This document shows positions 22,061-35,543 of a stretch of DNA of 64,000 nt, piece after piece (positions within the stretch are counted from its first letter, which is position 1; every line of letters starts with the position of its first letter). This DNA comes from Piscicola geometra (taxonomy: Eukaryota; Annelida; Clitellata; Hirudinida; Piscicolidae). The stretch spans positions 9,407,100 through 9,471,099 of the forward strand of contig OX030957.1 in NCBI GenBank assembly GCA_943735955.1, in the 5' to 3' direction. The translations under genes were made by a program, and so were the position numbers. Below the pieces are notes generated by a model that searched no databases, was not told the DNA's origin, and saw nothing but the letters and a program-made list of their open reading frames with translations.

Positions 22061-24540
22061 GTGGCTTTATCGAAGAAGTGTTTGATGACTCGGGCGAGGT
22101 TGGAACTGAATTTTCACATTCACATGTAGCCACAATGTTTCTTGTCATACTTTATCAAATCCATTCTTGAAATCGATGAAGTTTGAGTTTTTTTGGTGTT
22201 GTAGGTACTTTTCGCACAGACTCTTGAGGTGGCAGATTAGCTACATTGTACTGTGACCTGCTCTTCGGCGATGATTTTATCTGCTTGTAGTTTTGGTCTA
22301 GTTAAAAAGAATATTTAGCATGACTTTGCTTTGATGAATAATGAGACTGATAGTTCTATAAGTTTCAAAAATGAAGGCAATTCAGTCAGTTAAAACTTTG
22401 GAGATACAAAAACCGAATTTGAGATATAAAAAAACTTTAGAGTTCTAAAATAAAAAAAATATTTTCACAAATTGAGTATTTTTTGTTTTATAATATTTAA
22501 AAAAAGGCTGTCGAATATTTAGTGCTTGGAGTTTTATAATGAAAAACCCTATTTTCTACCTATGAAGGAAACATATTGATCCACTTAATAAAAAAAAAAA
22601 AAGTTCTAGATTACAATAGCTCTGTTTTCAAGAAGCTTAACTAACTTCGTCTTAAAGATTAGGTTAAATATACAAACCTTTATTAGCGTAAAGTGCTTGT
22701 TTAATGAGCGTCAGAGTATTTGTTTAAATGCTTTTTATGAGAGCTATCATTAGAGAAAAAGAATGGCGGCCATCTGTTTTTTTTATAAAATCATGCTGCA
22801 CACACCTACAAACTCAAACTTCTAGAGAAAAGAATTGTATTTAGCAGTGCCATCTGTGGAATATCGTAAAATACTGTTATTTTCGAAAATTTTCGGCAAG
22901 AGCTACCTAGATGCATGAGTCAATTCCAGTAGGTTTAAGTTCCACTTGCAGGCGTTATTGTATTTGAGTTCCAGCCAAATAGTAAACCTTCACTCTAAGA
23001 CAAACTCTCAAACATATAATTGTGAAAAATTTTTATTTGACGAAAATGATCTAGAGATCTGAGACTATGCGAAAGGCATCAAAAGGAAATCATAGGCATG
23101 CTGGGTATTTTTGTTCTCACTAACGCATCGTTGTTTGCGATGCGGTTAATCCGTGAGATTCCAAAAATGAATCAAAAGCACCACATATCAAAAGCACTCA
23201 ATCATTTTTCTTGGAACGCGTACAAGGTTCAGATTTCTTTGGCATAAAGAGTGACAGAGAGGTGCATAAACCTTGGGGTAAATTGAGCTCATCGATGTTT
23301 GCAGTAAGCTATTGCTTAACACTATTGGTGAGATCTATTAAAAATCTGTAGAAAAAAAAACATATTTTAAGCTTAAAAGAAATTTATACAAAAATGTGCT
23401 TTTAATATTTTGCGCTCAGGCCCTAAATACCTATGAAAATCTTAAAAAATGAAAAATAAAAAGTTTTTCTTTTTATTTCTACATCAAGAACGTAAAATTC
23501 TGAAATTGTATTTACAATCGTCCTAAAAAGTCATATTTCAACTGCCTCGCCTCCAAAGGAATTCAAACAATTAGCTGGTCATTAAATATCGTTGTGCACC
23601 ACATTGGCGCTTATCCTGAACCTTTTAGATGCGAAAACGAACTTTTATGGTTTGTATGTGAGATCTGGTCACTGAACCACAGACATTCCGGTTTGATTAA
23701 CCGTTTTAATATATCTTATTGACGCCTCTTTGTCATGAACGAGTCAAAAGCCTCAAAAAGGTTATTTCAATTTTTATCTTTTAATTTTAGTTTGCAACTT
23801 CAACTTGATTTCAGTTGATTCAAATATATTGAATTTTTAAAGTATTTGGATAATCAAAACCGTCAAAAAGTTCTTCCAAAACTTATAATTTTAGTTTATT
23901 TAATTTAAATTTTAATGTTATCATTTGTTTAATATACTTTAATTGTATGCAAATATAAAATGGCATTAAAAATTATAATATTATTTTAAAAAAATTTGTA
24001 TAAAAAAAATTAAACGTAAAATTAATTAAAAGCATTATGCTTAAAAAGGGTTTATTTGTTAAAAAAGCTTCAACAGTCCGTATAAATAATTAATCAAAAT
24101 ATAAGATAAAGAAAATAGCTTTTCAATAAAAACTAAGAAATTAAATAAAATTAAAGTTAATAAATCGATGAATAAGAAGTAAAAAAAATCGTTTATGCTT
24201 TTAGGTAAGGCTGAAAAAAGTATTATCGAAGAAATTTATAATGTTTAATATTTTAAAATCAAAATTATGAAAATTTAATAAACTATTAATGTCAAATTTT
24301 AAAATTCCGTTAAAATAGTTTTACTGTAAAACACTAAATACAAGGCGAACCAATATTTTTTGCAAATTAGAACTTTTGTTTACTGCTTCACTCTTTATAA
24401 AACTGCATTAATAATAAGCTTTTTTTATTGCAAAAACCATGTGAAAATAATGAAAAACACGGCAAATTTAGCTTAAACCGAAACTTCAAACTCCGATACC
24501 AATGATCAAGAGTACGGCAGTTTCTTCGGTGTCGACCCGA
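22061..24540. other. AT-rich intergenic stretch
   Basis: No convincing reading frames or recognisable repeats in about 2.5 kb. Confidence 0.5.
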
Positions 24541-24542
24541 GA

Positions 24543-24899
24543 CGGCGATCGGCTGATAATCTTGTGGTGAAGGGGGGTTTAACCCAGCATGGGCGGTGAT
24601 CTTGGGGGGGATTCTGAAATCCAAACCTCTCCCACTTTAAAACTTTTGTTTTGATACAAGTATTTAAATACGCAAAGAATAGTTTTGTTATAGACAGCTA
24701 TCGCTATAACTACACATACTCACAATGTATTAATATTAAACATTCTGTTTTATGCCATGGTTGGCTATTATGCTCGTATCATAACATGAGTTTAACAATG
24801 TTTTCATTAAAGAAAGTGGAAGGGAACTTTAAAGTGGACCCTCTCACTACTGAAAGTGGGGGGTTCTAGACCTCAGGACCCCCCAGGATCGCCGTCTTT
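24543..24899. mobile_element. Foldback MITE-like element, copy B
   Basis: Outer motif CGGCGATCGGCTGATAATCTTG, inner CAGCATGGGCGGTGATCTTGG, and a matching inverse right end (GACCCCCCAGGATCGCCGTC). The centre shares TATAACTACACATACTC and AACATTCTGTTTTATGCCATG with copies A and C. Confidence 0.75.
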
Positions 24900-26055
24900 G
24901 GTGGCTTGTGAGCAATAAGCTCACAGTACCTTTTATTTTGCTCTGTTTTATTTAAGTTTTTCTTTGATTTTGATTTTTATCAATTCTGTTTTTAATAAAC
25001 TTTTAGAAAACTTGGATAGTTAGATAGTGAAAAAAACGTAACAGACGACTTCAAAAGTTTACTCGCGGACTTTGAAAAATTTGATTTTCTCCATATATGA
25101 AGCATCGCTTCTTATACGATGGAGATTACGGGGTAATGAACTGGTTAATCTCTCAAGACTTAAGTCTACATCGTATTGCCTATATGGATATACTTACGCA
25201 TGTATTATATATAATAAACAATAATTTTATTTATGAAACGATAGTAGGAACACTATCAGGTTACTAACTTTGATACTTATAAGTTGAAATCAAACTAAAA
25301 TGTCTTGTTAAATCTGTTCAATAGAATTTCATATATATTTGAATAACGCAAAAAAATGTCATTATATTTTTTCATAGTCATTAATGCATTTATTAAATTA
25401 TGCGTTATTTTGAATAATATTTTTACATAATTGACAAAAAGAAAGTAATTAAATTAGTTAGGCACGATAAAGTTTCAAGAAATCATTGGAGAATAAGAAC
25501 GATTAAAGAAGAATACATCGGCTGATTATAAAAGCTCGTTTTGACTTGGTAAGAGCTTTACTTGTGTTAAAACTTCAAAAATTTATGAAACTAATTTTTA
25601 AAAATTCAAAATATAATATTTTTTTATTACCAGTTTTTGTTAGTTCTCTAATTTGACAAAATAAATTCACGCAGAGTGCGTTTCCAGATGTGAGAATACT
25701 AGTTTTCTGACATTACAGCACTCAGGCAGGAAAAAAAACTTTAAAAAATATTTATTACTATTTTAAATGTTAGTTGAGGTTTTCTAAACTCTTTTAAATA
25801 AAAATGGTAAGTATTAAATAGAATAAATGTTAATATACGCATTTTAATTTTATTCAGCATAATTCAAAACAATTATGTTAAAAGAATTTAAAATCTGGCA
25901 TTTTTTAAATTAGGGGAGAACGGAGTTGTATAATACAATTTTGGAAAATGTTATAAGTTCATTATTTTTGAAACAGTTATAAGGAAAGTTTATGTATGTA
26001 TTAAGAATTCTATCAGTCACAAGTTAAAACACAAAAAACTGGTTTGTTAAACATT
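24900..26055. other. AT-rich intergenic stretch
   Basis: No gene seen. A lone TTAGGGGAGAACGGAG at about 25912 resembles one end of the 51006 element family. Confidence 0.45.
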
Positions 26056-26058
26056 TAT

Positions 26059-26370
26059 TTAAAATAAATAAACTTTGGATAGGGTTCTAAATGTAACAAC
26101 AACCCCATGAGTTTGAATTGAGAAGAAACTGTTTCGTGTAATAAATGACTTGATTAAATCAGCGCCAGCCTGTTGAGCATTATTTAGTTTGTCAAAAAAC
26201 CTGATTTCTTTTTCACAGCATATTGCTATCCAAGCTTTCTTACGTTTTGGTGGAAGACCATGGTACAGTTTCACTTCTGTTTCAACTGATTCTGCTATTT
26301 GCCGCTTCTGTTTAGTAACAAAAGCTTTCGACTGTGTTCATTCTTCAACGGCAAAGGACTTTCGTTCATT
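26059..26370 (-). pseudogene. Decayed THAP-like zinc-finger fragment
   Basis: On the minus strand a frame runs AFVTKQKRQIAESVETEVKL then YHGLPPKRKKAWIAIC, which resembles the central FHRFPxxxxxRxKWIxAC segment of THAP domains. Just upstream, where a C-x(2-4)-C pair is expected, the frame reads FAVEE-stop-TQSK, so at least one zinc ligand is lost and a stop is present. THAP domains occur in P-element-like transposases and in host proteins; which this derives from cannot be told. Confidence 0.4.
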
Positions 26371-26404
26371 AAATTCTTCTTATAGATTCTATAAAGCATT
26401 ATGA

Positions 26405-27900
26405 AGTTCAAGCCGTTTTGGGCAGAAACACTTCGGATTGAACGTTGAGTTTCCCTGACACTCTCCACTGCGAGATTTTACGCGAATCAGATTTTTTGAA
26501 ACATATATTACTAAAATTACTTATATTGAGATATATGAACCATTTCATTCATTGGGATGTAGTTAATTGCAAGTAACACTATTGAACATGTAATATAATT
26601 TTTACCGCCAAAAAGTTCTGTTGTATATCTACAAGGATTGAACATTTTTTCGATGAAATGCACTTTTTCAATTCGTTTTTTGACAGTAAATTAAGAGAGT
26701 GTTTGTGCTCACTTTCCGACAATGTAAACAACTCACCAAATTTTGATAAATTTAGATGCATTTCAATTTTGAAATATTTAACTGCGTTAACATTTTTAAA
26801 GGGCGTTAATTGATTAACGCGTTGATTAAAAGTTAACTCAGATTAAAACAAAGCTCTACTTTTTATAAAAAGTTTGTTTAAAGTTATTTGAAAAAATTTC
26901 AATTTAATGCAAATACTAATTTTTAAAAAAAACAAAAATAGACAAACTTAAAACTTACCAAAGTCTTCCAAATAAGATTAAATGTTTTAGAACTCGAATA
27001 CAAAAACTATTTTTTATAGAAGGTGAAAGTTGAACAAAAATTATATCTAAAAATTGCATAATTTTATTTTTCAAATTATGAACGTTATTAAGCTTGAAAC
27101 AAAAAACCCCTGTAAAATATAATCATGGTCTTCCTTAAAATATTCACAAATGGTCAACATGTAAATACTATTTTGTTTCGTTTTTTGTAATTGTAATCGT
27201 AATATAATTGAGATAAGCTAATGAATTTTCAGTAAAATACCCATTTCTTTGATAACTTTAAATAAATTATTATTTCGAATGTCTGTGAATATAAATATTA
27301 TTTAGATATTTTATCATTGACGACGCTAAATGCCACCAGTAATTTTCGAATTTTTAATTAAACAGTCAACAAAATTTTGCCTAAAATAAGAGTTAAAAAA
27401 TAAGTTTTTATTGAAAAAAGATTGTGTTTTAAACTATAAATGTCCAAAAAGTTCGATTTTTTACAGTAACTCTTTAAAAAATGAAATATGAAATTTAGGA
27501 AATCAAAAATTATCTATGAGGTTTTAGCAAATTTATTTTACTGATTCACATGAAAATTCTTTACGAAAAGCGTCGATTCCAACAATGTTAATATTTTTAA
27601 TATCAAAGAAAGTTGTGTCTCAGCATCGTCCCCGTCGTTTTATTTGATTAAAAATGATTAGGAACATCCCTTCATATTTTCCCCGACAGATATGGTAAAA
27701 GAACATTTAAATTTGATGGTTATCTGATTGATTGATGAGGAAAATTCTCATACTAGTTTGGAAACTCAAAGCGTTTAGGGTAAAAAAAACTTAATTAAAT
27801 GTTTTATTATATTTATTTTATTTTTATCCCACTGATATCTTTTAAATAAAAAAAATATACAGGTTGAATAATATTCTAACTATTTAAAATGTTGATGCCA
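26405..27900. other. AT-rich intergenic stretch
   Basis: No supported features. Confidence 0.45.
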
Positions 27901-27904
27901 TTAT

Positions 27905-28690
27905 CAGTGATGGGTAACGATCTAAATATTTGTAGTTTAACTATAACTATTTTTCAACTAACTATAAGTTGTTTAACTACTAGTTATGAACATATTTTTG
28001 TGAATAGATAGCTAAACTAAAATTAATAAGTTAAATGTTTCTAAACTATTTTGCAACTACTTTTGTGTTCACTTATTGACAGACAGAATCTGAAGCAGCA
28101 TTAACACTGTAACATAAAAAGACATTGAAACCATTTTAATTACTACTCATTACTTTAAAATAACTTTGTAGAAATAAGTTTAAATATGAAAGAAATACAA
28201 GAATAAGTTCAAAAGACTCTTAAAAAAACACATACATTTCATATAAAATGACCTTTATCATTTAAAAAACATTTAGCAATAATTTAAAAAGTAAATTCTG
28301 TAATATTCTGACTTTAAAGTACATATATAGTCTTATATTGTCAGTTTGACTTTATACAGTACACTCATTTAATCCTAGACTGAATTTAACCCGTCCGCGG
28401 AAGCATTAGACACAAAAAAGAGCAGAAAATAAAATAATTAGGAAACGAGGAAAAGCAAAAACTTTAAATTTACTTGGTTTGAAAAATATGAAAAATTTCA
28501 ACCATATTACATTTTTAAGCTTAAAAATCATCTTTAAAAAAAGCTAACTAAAATATTTTAGTTAAACTATTTAGTTGGCAACTGAACTATTTTGGTTAAA
28601 CTTTCATTTCAACTAATCTATATATTTTCATTTTAACTATGCAGGAAACTACAAGAAAATAGTTTAAACTATTAGCTTGCAACTATCTAG
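27905..28690. mobile_element. Nonautonomous element, CAGTGATGGG type
   Basis: Starts CAGTGATGGGTAACG, with subterminal AACTA/TAGTT-rich repeats at both ends (27930-28050 and 28550-28680). The right half matches, inverted, the segment starting CAGTGATGGG at 38695, including the shared phrase TACAGTACACTCATTTAATCCTAGACTGAA (28356-28385). Confidence 0.6.
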
Positions 28691-30150
28691 TGATGCAATT
28701 AACTCTTTGCTTGTCGGTCGTAGATCTAGACGAGAAGGTAGAAGTAGAAAAAACATTTCCTCTTTGTCACATCATATTGTATATAAATGTTTCTTTTTTT
28801 TACGAATATTTTTTTCTTCCCATTATAACCATTATAGAGGTCAAAAGATCTGCGTGGTTTTTAACTTCCTTAACTAAACTAATCGTTCCGCGGTTGTCTA
28901 TAAAATGTGTTATTTTAATTTTTTTAAATGATAAAACGTTTCTTATCAAAATAAAAAAATAAATATTTTATTATACGACAATGAGAATATATTAATTTGC
29001 ATTTAAAAATAATAATAAAAAGACGAAAGATTGATTGATATTTTTGTAAAAATGAGAATGATATAGAAATCTATTTGATTGATTGATTGATTGATTGAAT
29101 GATTCGCGTAATGGTGTTGCGATTGATTGAAAAAAAAAGAATTTAAATTTATTTGATTAAATAAAAAATAGTTATGATAATTTAACCTTAAGATATCAAT
29201 TTTTGAAATAATTTATGCTTTTCACCTATTTATATCAATAATTTTCGCAGGTTTTTTCAAAAACTCAGGGTGAATGAAACCCATCATGATCCCTCTGGCT
29301 TCAGCTCTGAGTAGTTGGAATCGGAATTTCTAAAATGGATTTTTCTATTGGCTCATCTAACCCTACAACTTTTTGGAATGCAACTAACCATCAAGCGCGT
29401 CTTCTCTAGTGTGATAGCATTATCAAAAATAAAAAAAGTAACCAGAGTTTCAGAGAGAGAGAACGAAAGTTTCTCTCAGAAGTTAAAGTAACAATTTTTG
29501 AAACTTCAGTGTTTTGATGATCAGATAAAGCACACGACAGAACCAATTTTTGCGAAAATGCACAGTTCGCAGCAAAATTTTCAACTCGGTATTTCAGTGA
29601 CAAGAAAAATTGATTTTGCAAATACAATAATATTTCTAACCATAAGAAGGATTTTAAAATGTTTGACAGCTGGCAGCGTCTATTTTTTGGGAATTAAATT
29701 GCTTTCAAAAATAGATTTGAAGCTTTTATGCTAGCAATATTTGTTCTATCAAGAGCAGCAGCAGCTTGAAGAGTCGCAATGCATACATGACCACTCAATC
29801 TCGATGTCTTGGAAGCTCTCGTATTTCATGAGCTTTTATTTAATGTTCGTACGTGTTCGCTGTTGCGTATTTGACACTGAAAAATAATTCCTAATTTCTT
29901 TTCCCTAAATAGGCTTCAGATAAAAAATAATCACACGAAACACGGCGTTTTGCTCTGTTCATGAAAATTAATTTATAATATTAATGAAATAGGTGGGTTA
30001 AATAGATGTAGCTGTTCATAAAAGTTGTAACATCAAGTAATTTCAGAATTCCAGTGTTTGTCGCATTTTTGAATCGATAAGTATGTATGTTTCAAAAAAT
30101 AGAACGTGAAACTGTTGGTAAATTACTGCTGAAAAAGAGTAGATCAAACG
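28691..30150. other. Intergenic stretch with simple repeats
   Basis: A phrase around 28823-28866 (ATAGAGGTCAAAAGATCTGCGTGG) recurs inverted at about 36275-36305. (ATTG)n lies at 29075-29100. No gene supported. Confidence 0.45.
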
Positions 30151-30154
30151 AATA

Positions 30155-30973
30155 GAGGAGATCAGGGCAAGATGACCTAGTTAACGATTTATGTCATTTC
30201 GTCCTTCTATTTTTAGAGATAACAAACTTTTTTTCATGAACTGTTAGAGTATTTATTTGTTGTAATAAATAAATTAATTAAAATTTACATTTTAAAAATA
30301 AATATAACTAAAGAAAAATTTAATTTTTCTCCAATCCTACTAAATTTTTATTTTGCTCCAATACCAAGGAAAGTTGAAAAAACTGAAAAAGTCTACATTT
30401 TGGAAACATCAAATTTAATTAAATACTTTGTAATATCATGAAAATAGGATGAAATCTAGACATCCTTAATTATCTATAATTTACAGCAATAATTCTTTGA
30501 GGTAATTTCTTAATTTATAATAACCAACAGATAATTAAACAGCACAAAAGCTACAGTATCATATTCATATTTATTTTGGTAAATTCTGAAAAACCAGTCA
30601 AGATGACAAGCATGTCATCTTGCTCCGACCATCTTGCCCCGAACTGCTTAGTTACAAAGTTTCGTTTTTATTGCTATGTATGAAATCAACTAATGGACAA
30701 CTTTTCATGTTAATAGGTAGTTTTATAAATAAATAGAAAATAAAAAAATTTAATATAAAAAATGCTACCTATTTTTGCAGCAAAGCTTATTTAAACGTGC
30801 GCAAAAGTTATAACGTGACCGCGGAAAACAATTAAAGCTTCACAACTAAAACAAAAATAGTGATTTTAGCGTTTGCATACTATTATTCAACAAAAAGGAG
30901 GTTGGAGAGCCATGACTCTTAACTAGTGAAAAACTAAAAATATAAGACATTCGTCATCTTGCCCGGTCTCCCC
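30155..30973. mobile_element. TA-flanked nonautonomous DNA element, copy 1
   Basis: Left end GAGGAGATCAGGGCAAGATGACC, right end CATCTTGCCCGGTCTCCCC, flanked on both sides by TA. It is colinear with 51006-51779, sharing AACGATTTATGTCAT..., AGACATCC..., GTGACCGCGGAAAACAAT... and other phrases. No protein frame. Confidence 0.75.
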
Positions 30974-30975
30974 TA

Positions 30976-33400
30976 TTTGTTTTTAAATTTTCTTTACTTT
31001 CTAACAACATAAACTTTTATTTTAATGAATCAGACTCATTTAATAATATTAATATATTTTTTATTTTTCATGTTATCATTTTTACTCAGCTTGAAGTATT
31101 GGTCTACGTTATCAAAAGATTTATTAGACTACTTCACAGTCTTGCGGGTTTGGCTCTTGTAAACTTGCTAACCATAAAACTTGATTTCAACATTTTTCCA
31201 TCAATTATCAATTTTTTATAGTTCAGAAAATTGCCCGTTTAAAACTGTTTGATGAAATTGTTCAATACTCTATATTATAGCCTCTGTATCTGTATCTCAA
31301 TTATTTATTTAAAAAATTATTAACAGAGTGCTTTGGCATTCATGTTTAACTTATATTACACCTTTCATGAGAAGTCTTTAGGAAATATAAATGTTATACA
31401 AAGTACTACGCATAGCATTTTATTAATTAAAGCGTTTAAATGAGTTTTCACAATCTGGGAAGCAACTTTCAACTGTTTAGAACATTTAAAGTTTATAAAA
31501 GTGTATAAAACTGGAAAAACTTATTTTTTTACTTTCTCATTAATTTTTGTGTAGAGCGTGTGAGACTAACTCCACAATATTCATCGCTCGTTCATCAAGT
31601 CTATGATGGCATCTTTAAATGATTGAGAGAATTTTAACGTAATGATGTGCGTTAGTAGATGCTTATAAGGCTAATTTTGAAAAAAAGCTTTTGTTGGTAA
31701 AGAAGATGAGTGGGATGTTAATAGCACAATTTTTCCTTTTTTTTCTTCGGGGTTTGGAATGAGGGCTTTGCATATTATAGCTTTGCGGTGAGTATCGAGA
31801 TGAAGAACGAACGCTATGAAGACTAGAAAAAAGGCTTGTGTTGTTCTCTGCTTTTCTTGCAATTGCTTGAGTGTGAAAATTGTAAATATGGCTCATATAT
31901 TTAAGTTGCAAAAACGGGACGGGACAAGAAAAATAATTTCGGGAACGGGACGGGACCTCTAGTGGGAATCGAACCTATGACCTTTGACTATAATTCAATT
32001 TCACTTTTATTTCGCTGAAAACCCAGACAGACTAGGGTTGAAGGGTTTTAGATTCAAATTTATAAAAACTCTAAAAAGTACTTTACAACTCTAAGACATT
32101 TTTCCATAATAAAAAAATAATTGACTATACAAATGAGATAAAATTTAAATATTTGAAAGGATTCTATGACATTTTAATTAAATAAAACGACCACTTATAA
32201 AATAATAAAAATGTTTTTATGCATAAATATTTTAAAACACTTTTATTTCATTCATTTGTTTAGAATTTTTTTTGACGTGAACTGTTCGATCAAAGGACTG
32301 AATTAAATTTCTAGAACTTTAATTTTTCAAGTATCACTCTCAGCACTTTCAATGATAGGTGATGAAATGAAATGATGAAAGTTTCATCCTTATCAAGGCG
32401 TGTTTCTAATTTATTATTTTTTTTAACTTCGCGAGTCTTTTTTTTAAATAAAGTAAATGGAACTGCAATCAAAACAACTGCCGATTTTTTTTAATGTCTG
32501 TATCATTTTAAAAATAAATTTATCATAATCTTTATTCATCATTATATTCAAACCTATTCTATTTCTTTTTCCAGTGTTTATTTTAATGACGTTCAACTTT
32601 TGTATGAATTCACAAAATGCTTTTTGAATATTTTGGTTTTTATATTATTACATATATACAGAGAGAAACATTGGACTCAGATGATGATTTATTTTCTAGT
32701 TGTATAAATGTTGTTTATATTTTTAAATAAGACTCTCTTAAAGGGTCAAAATAGGAATACATTTTTATTTTCGTGTTATATAACTGAAAACTAAATATGG
32801 AATTGTAAATATGAAATTTCTGGGAAATTAAAAAAACAACTTTTTTAAACTTATTGTTTTGTTTTTTCAAAAAAAAATTTTTTTAATAATCACGTCGAAG
32901 ATCTTTCTGACTGATTGTTTTTTTTTGAGTTCCGTGACTTACGTTCAGGGAAATCAGAATAATTATTCAATTAAATTAAGTCATTTGTTTAAAGCTTGCT
33001 ATTATTGCCAAAATCATAACAGAAAAAGATTGAAAACAAACAAGATACTAAATATCTTACTTCAAAGACATATAAACAAAAAGTTGTTAGATCACTTCGA
33101 GCAAAAAAATTAGAAAATAATTTTTTTTTCATTTGTGGGATTTTACATACACTTTCAGTCAAAATTTTGAAAAAATGTTATTTATTTATTTTGGGGAAAG
33201 AACGAGCCAATTGCTTCGCTTCTCTAACTTGCAAAGCCGCTGTACCATAACCCTGACTAGAAGACTGGAGCACTTTTCTAAGGTGCTTCTGTGGATGTCT
33301 TCTCCGTAGAGATGTGAAACCTGTCCACTGTTCTTGGGTTGGCCGTTGATACTCTGAGGATTTCATCCGCTTTTTGTCAGCTTTCATTTTATTGAACCTC
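30976..33400. other. AT-rich intergenic stretch
   Basis: Apart from the hAT fragment at 31908-31957, no supported feature. The minus-strand frame 33178-33387 is Lys/Arg/Gln-rich and unassigned. Confidence 0.4.
31908..31957. mobile_element. hAT right-end fragment (GGGACGGGACCTCTAG)
   Basis: AACGGGACGGGACAAG...TTTCGGGAACGGGACGGGACCTCTAGTGGGA matches the right terminus of the element at 52041-53578, with a deletion in the last ten bases before CCTCTA. Confidence 0.6.
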
Positions 33401-33404
33401 TGAT

Positions 33405-33562
33405 TGACCCAGATGCCCTTTCACCAAAGATTTCGAAGTATCGTGACAAAATAGTGAAGTCACTCATAACTTTCCGTCGAGGCCTGAAGACGTACTTGTT
33501 CAAAAACGTGATGGCTGAGCGCTTTTGTTCACTTAGTAAAGGGCGCTATACAGATCATTAGT
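33405..33562 (+). mobile_element. LINE 3' end (reverse-transcriptase C-terminus and tail)
   Basis: Plus frame gives PLIDPDALSPKISKYRDKIV then SLITFRRGLKTYLFKNVMAE, the C-terminal signature of CR1/L2/jockey-like ORF2 proteins. It runs into GGGCGCTATACAGATCATTAGTGATTGATTGAAG, a GCGCTATA...ATTG tail shared with other repeats here. Only the last ~50 residues remain. Confidence 0.65.
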
Positions 33563-35540
33563 GATTGATTGAAGTCGATTTAGTCACCTATCATTCAAAC
33601 ACGGCACAAGTCATACTAGCTTACGTCGTACTAGTAGCAGGCTTCTTGAGAAAACCTAATATGATCCGGACTTATAATTGTGAAATGTTTAAATTAATTA
33701 ATTATAAAGTTTTTTTGTTAAGACAATTTACAATAACAGAGATACAATTTAACCATAGTTAGGAATGTTTGTTTATTAATTTAGTCTAGCCTCAGAGTTT
33801 TCAAGTAAAAAAAAGTCCTAGATAATTTATCTTAATCAAATTTCACGATAATAAGGTTACTCAATATAATAATAAGGATAATAATATAATATAAAAATGT
33901 GATAAAAAATATTTGTGCTGCACACACTACACTGGGCTTCCCCAGTGGCATGAACACAGTTCTGCAATAGGTTGAAACGGATATAAAGATATATCAAGTT
34001 TTACAAAGCTGCATGGTAGAAATAAACGTTTATAGAAAAAATTATATTTTAGTTGGACATGTAGTTGACATGTGTTTTCAGCTGGTGGCTCCTGAGATCA
34101 GCTAAACCCTGGATCCGATTCAATGAGTTTCTTCTCTACCTTGAGTAAATAATAGTATCCAGTGGGCTGATTTTGTACAAAGACAACAATTCTTATTCAC
34201 TAAATTAATGATCCATCAAGCCAGAACCCACAGATAAACAATCGCTTAGCCTGTCCAGTCAGAGAAGTTATGGAACCTCCATATTTCAAGTTGTTCTGGT
34301 GGTGTTTTCATGCTCGGATGTGTTCTAGGTCTCAGAAGCAGCAGTTGAGCACTTGAAGTAAGTTAATTGTTATTTTGCAGTCTCTTCTCAAGAAAGTTCT
34401 AGATATGCAGAGTAGAGACTAGGACATTGATAAAGAAGCCTTATCTATAGAGTACCCAATCAGTGAACAGGCTTCTGAAATCGATGACACTCTTGTTCGC
34501 AACCTTGGAACGGAAAAGCAGTGTGGTAAAATGAACCATTGACTAAAAAACTAGTAAATTGAATGCAGTCAGTAGATCCATCATCCTATAAAAGAGCCAG
34601 CAGCCTAGAGATGGACGGATCCCGTCTTTCGGAGGCTTCTTTCGGGTCAAACAAAAATAACAGTCAAAACTTAACTAGAACAAAAAAGAAAACAAAGTTT
34701 TTTTAAAAGCATAAAAAGACAAAAACTGTGTTATAGAAAGAAGCGATAAGGACTTGAACTTGTATGCTTGTTGAAATAAAAAAATGATCCTTTCACTGAA
34801 AATAAAAAAGTTTAAAAGTCTTTTTATAAATGAAAGTATCAACCAAGAAAGTTTAAAATATATACAAACAAAAAAGCTTAAAAGTTCAAAAAAATGTGTT
34901 TTTCTAGTGAATAAAAGGTTTAACACCTTGCATTTTGTGTGTTTTTTCCAATCGCGGGTGGGGGAGTTATTTTTGACCAAAAAAAATACTTTTTGTGTCA
35001 AACTATTTTTATTGTTAGTATTAATCAAGTCCTAAATGAGCGTTTTGAAATCGATGATTATGCCCTCTGAATATGCCTACTATAGTTGAGTTTAAGCTGA
35101 TAGTTGAAAATCTATTTACAATTGTTTAATTTAAAGTTATAATTTTACAATTTGATTTCTTTCTTCCTTCTTTTCATTTGAACAGTTATTTGTATAGCGT
35201 GAATGCTTTTAAATATTTCAAGGAGATGTGAATTAAATGTATCTCAAAATATAATATAGAAAGAAAATCCAAAAGTATTTAAAAGTTTGTAAAATAATTT
35301 AAATTACCATGATTTTCCAATTTGATCGACTATAAATTATTTATAAATCACAGTTACCCAAGAAATAAACAGAACAACGCACTGATTAATGGATTTCTTC
35401 TTTAATTATAGATTTTAAAAATGATCTATAATAAAAAAAAGTAGAAAATAATTACAAAATTTGTTTTGATCAACAATTTTCTCAATAAAAATCTTACTTA
35501 GTTCATATAATAATTAAAGCACTTTTATGTATGGTTTCAG
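33563..35540. other. Intergenic stretch upstream of the GPCR
   Basis: Around 34420-34530 one frame (EYPISEQASEIDDTLVRNL) has protein-like composition but ends at stops and is not assignable. Otherwise AT-rich with no supported feature. Confidence 0.4.
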
Positions 35541-35543
35541 AAA

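Noticed and set aside
29406..29734. Overlapping frames on both strands
   Set aside because: Composition not protein-like enough, no motif, no splice context.
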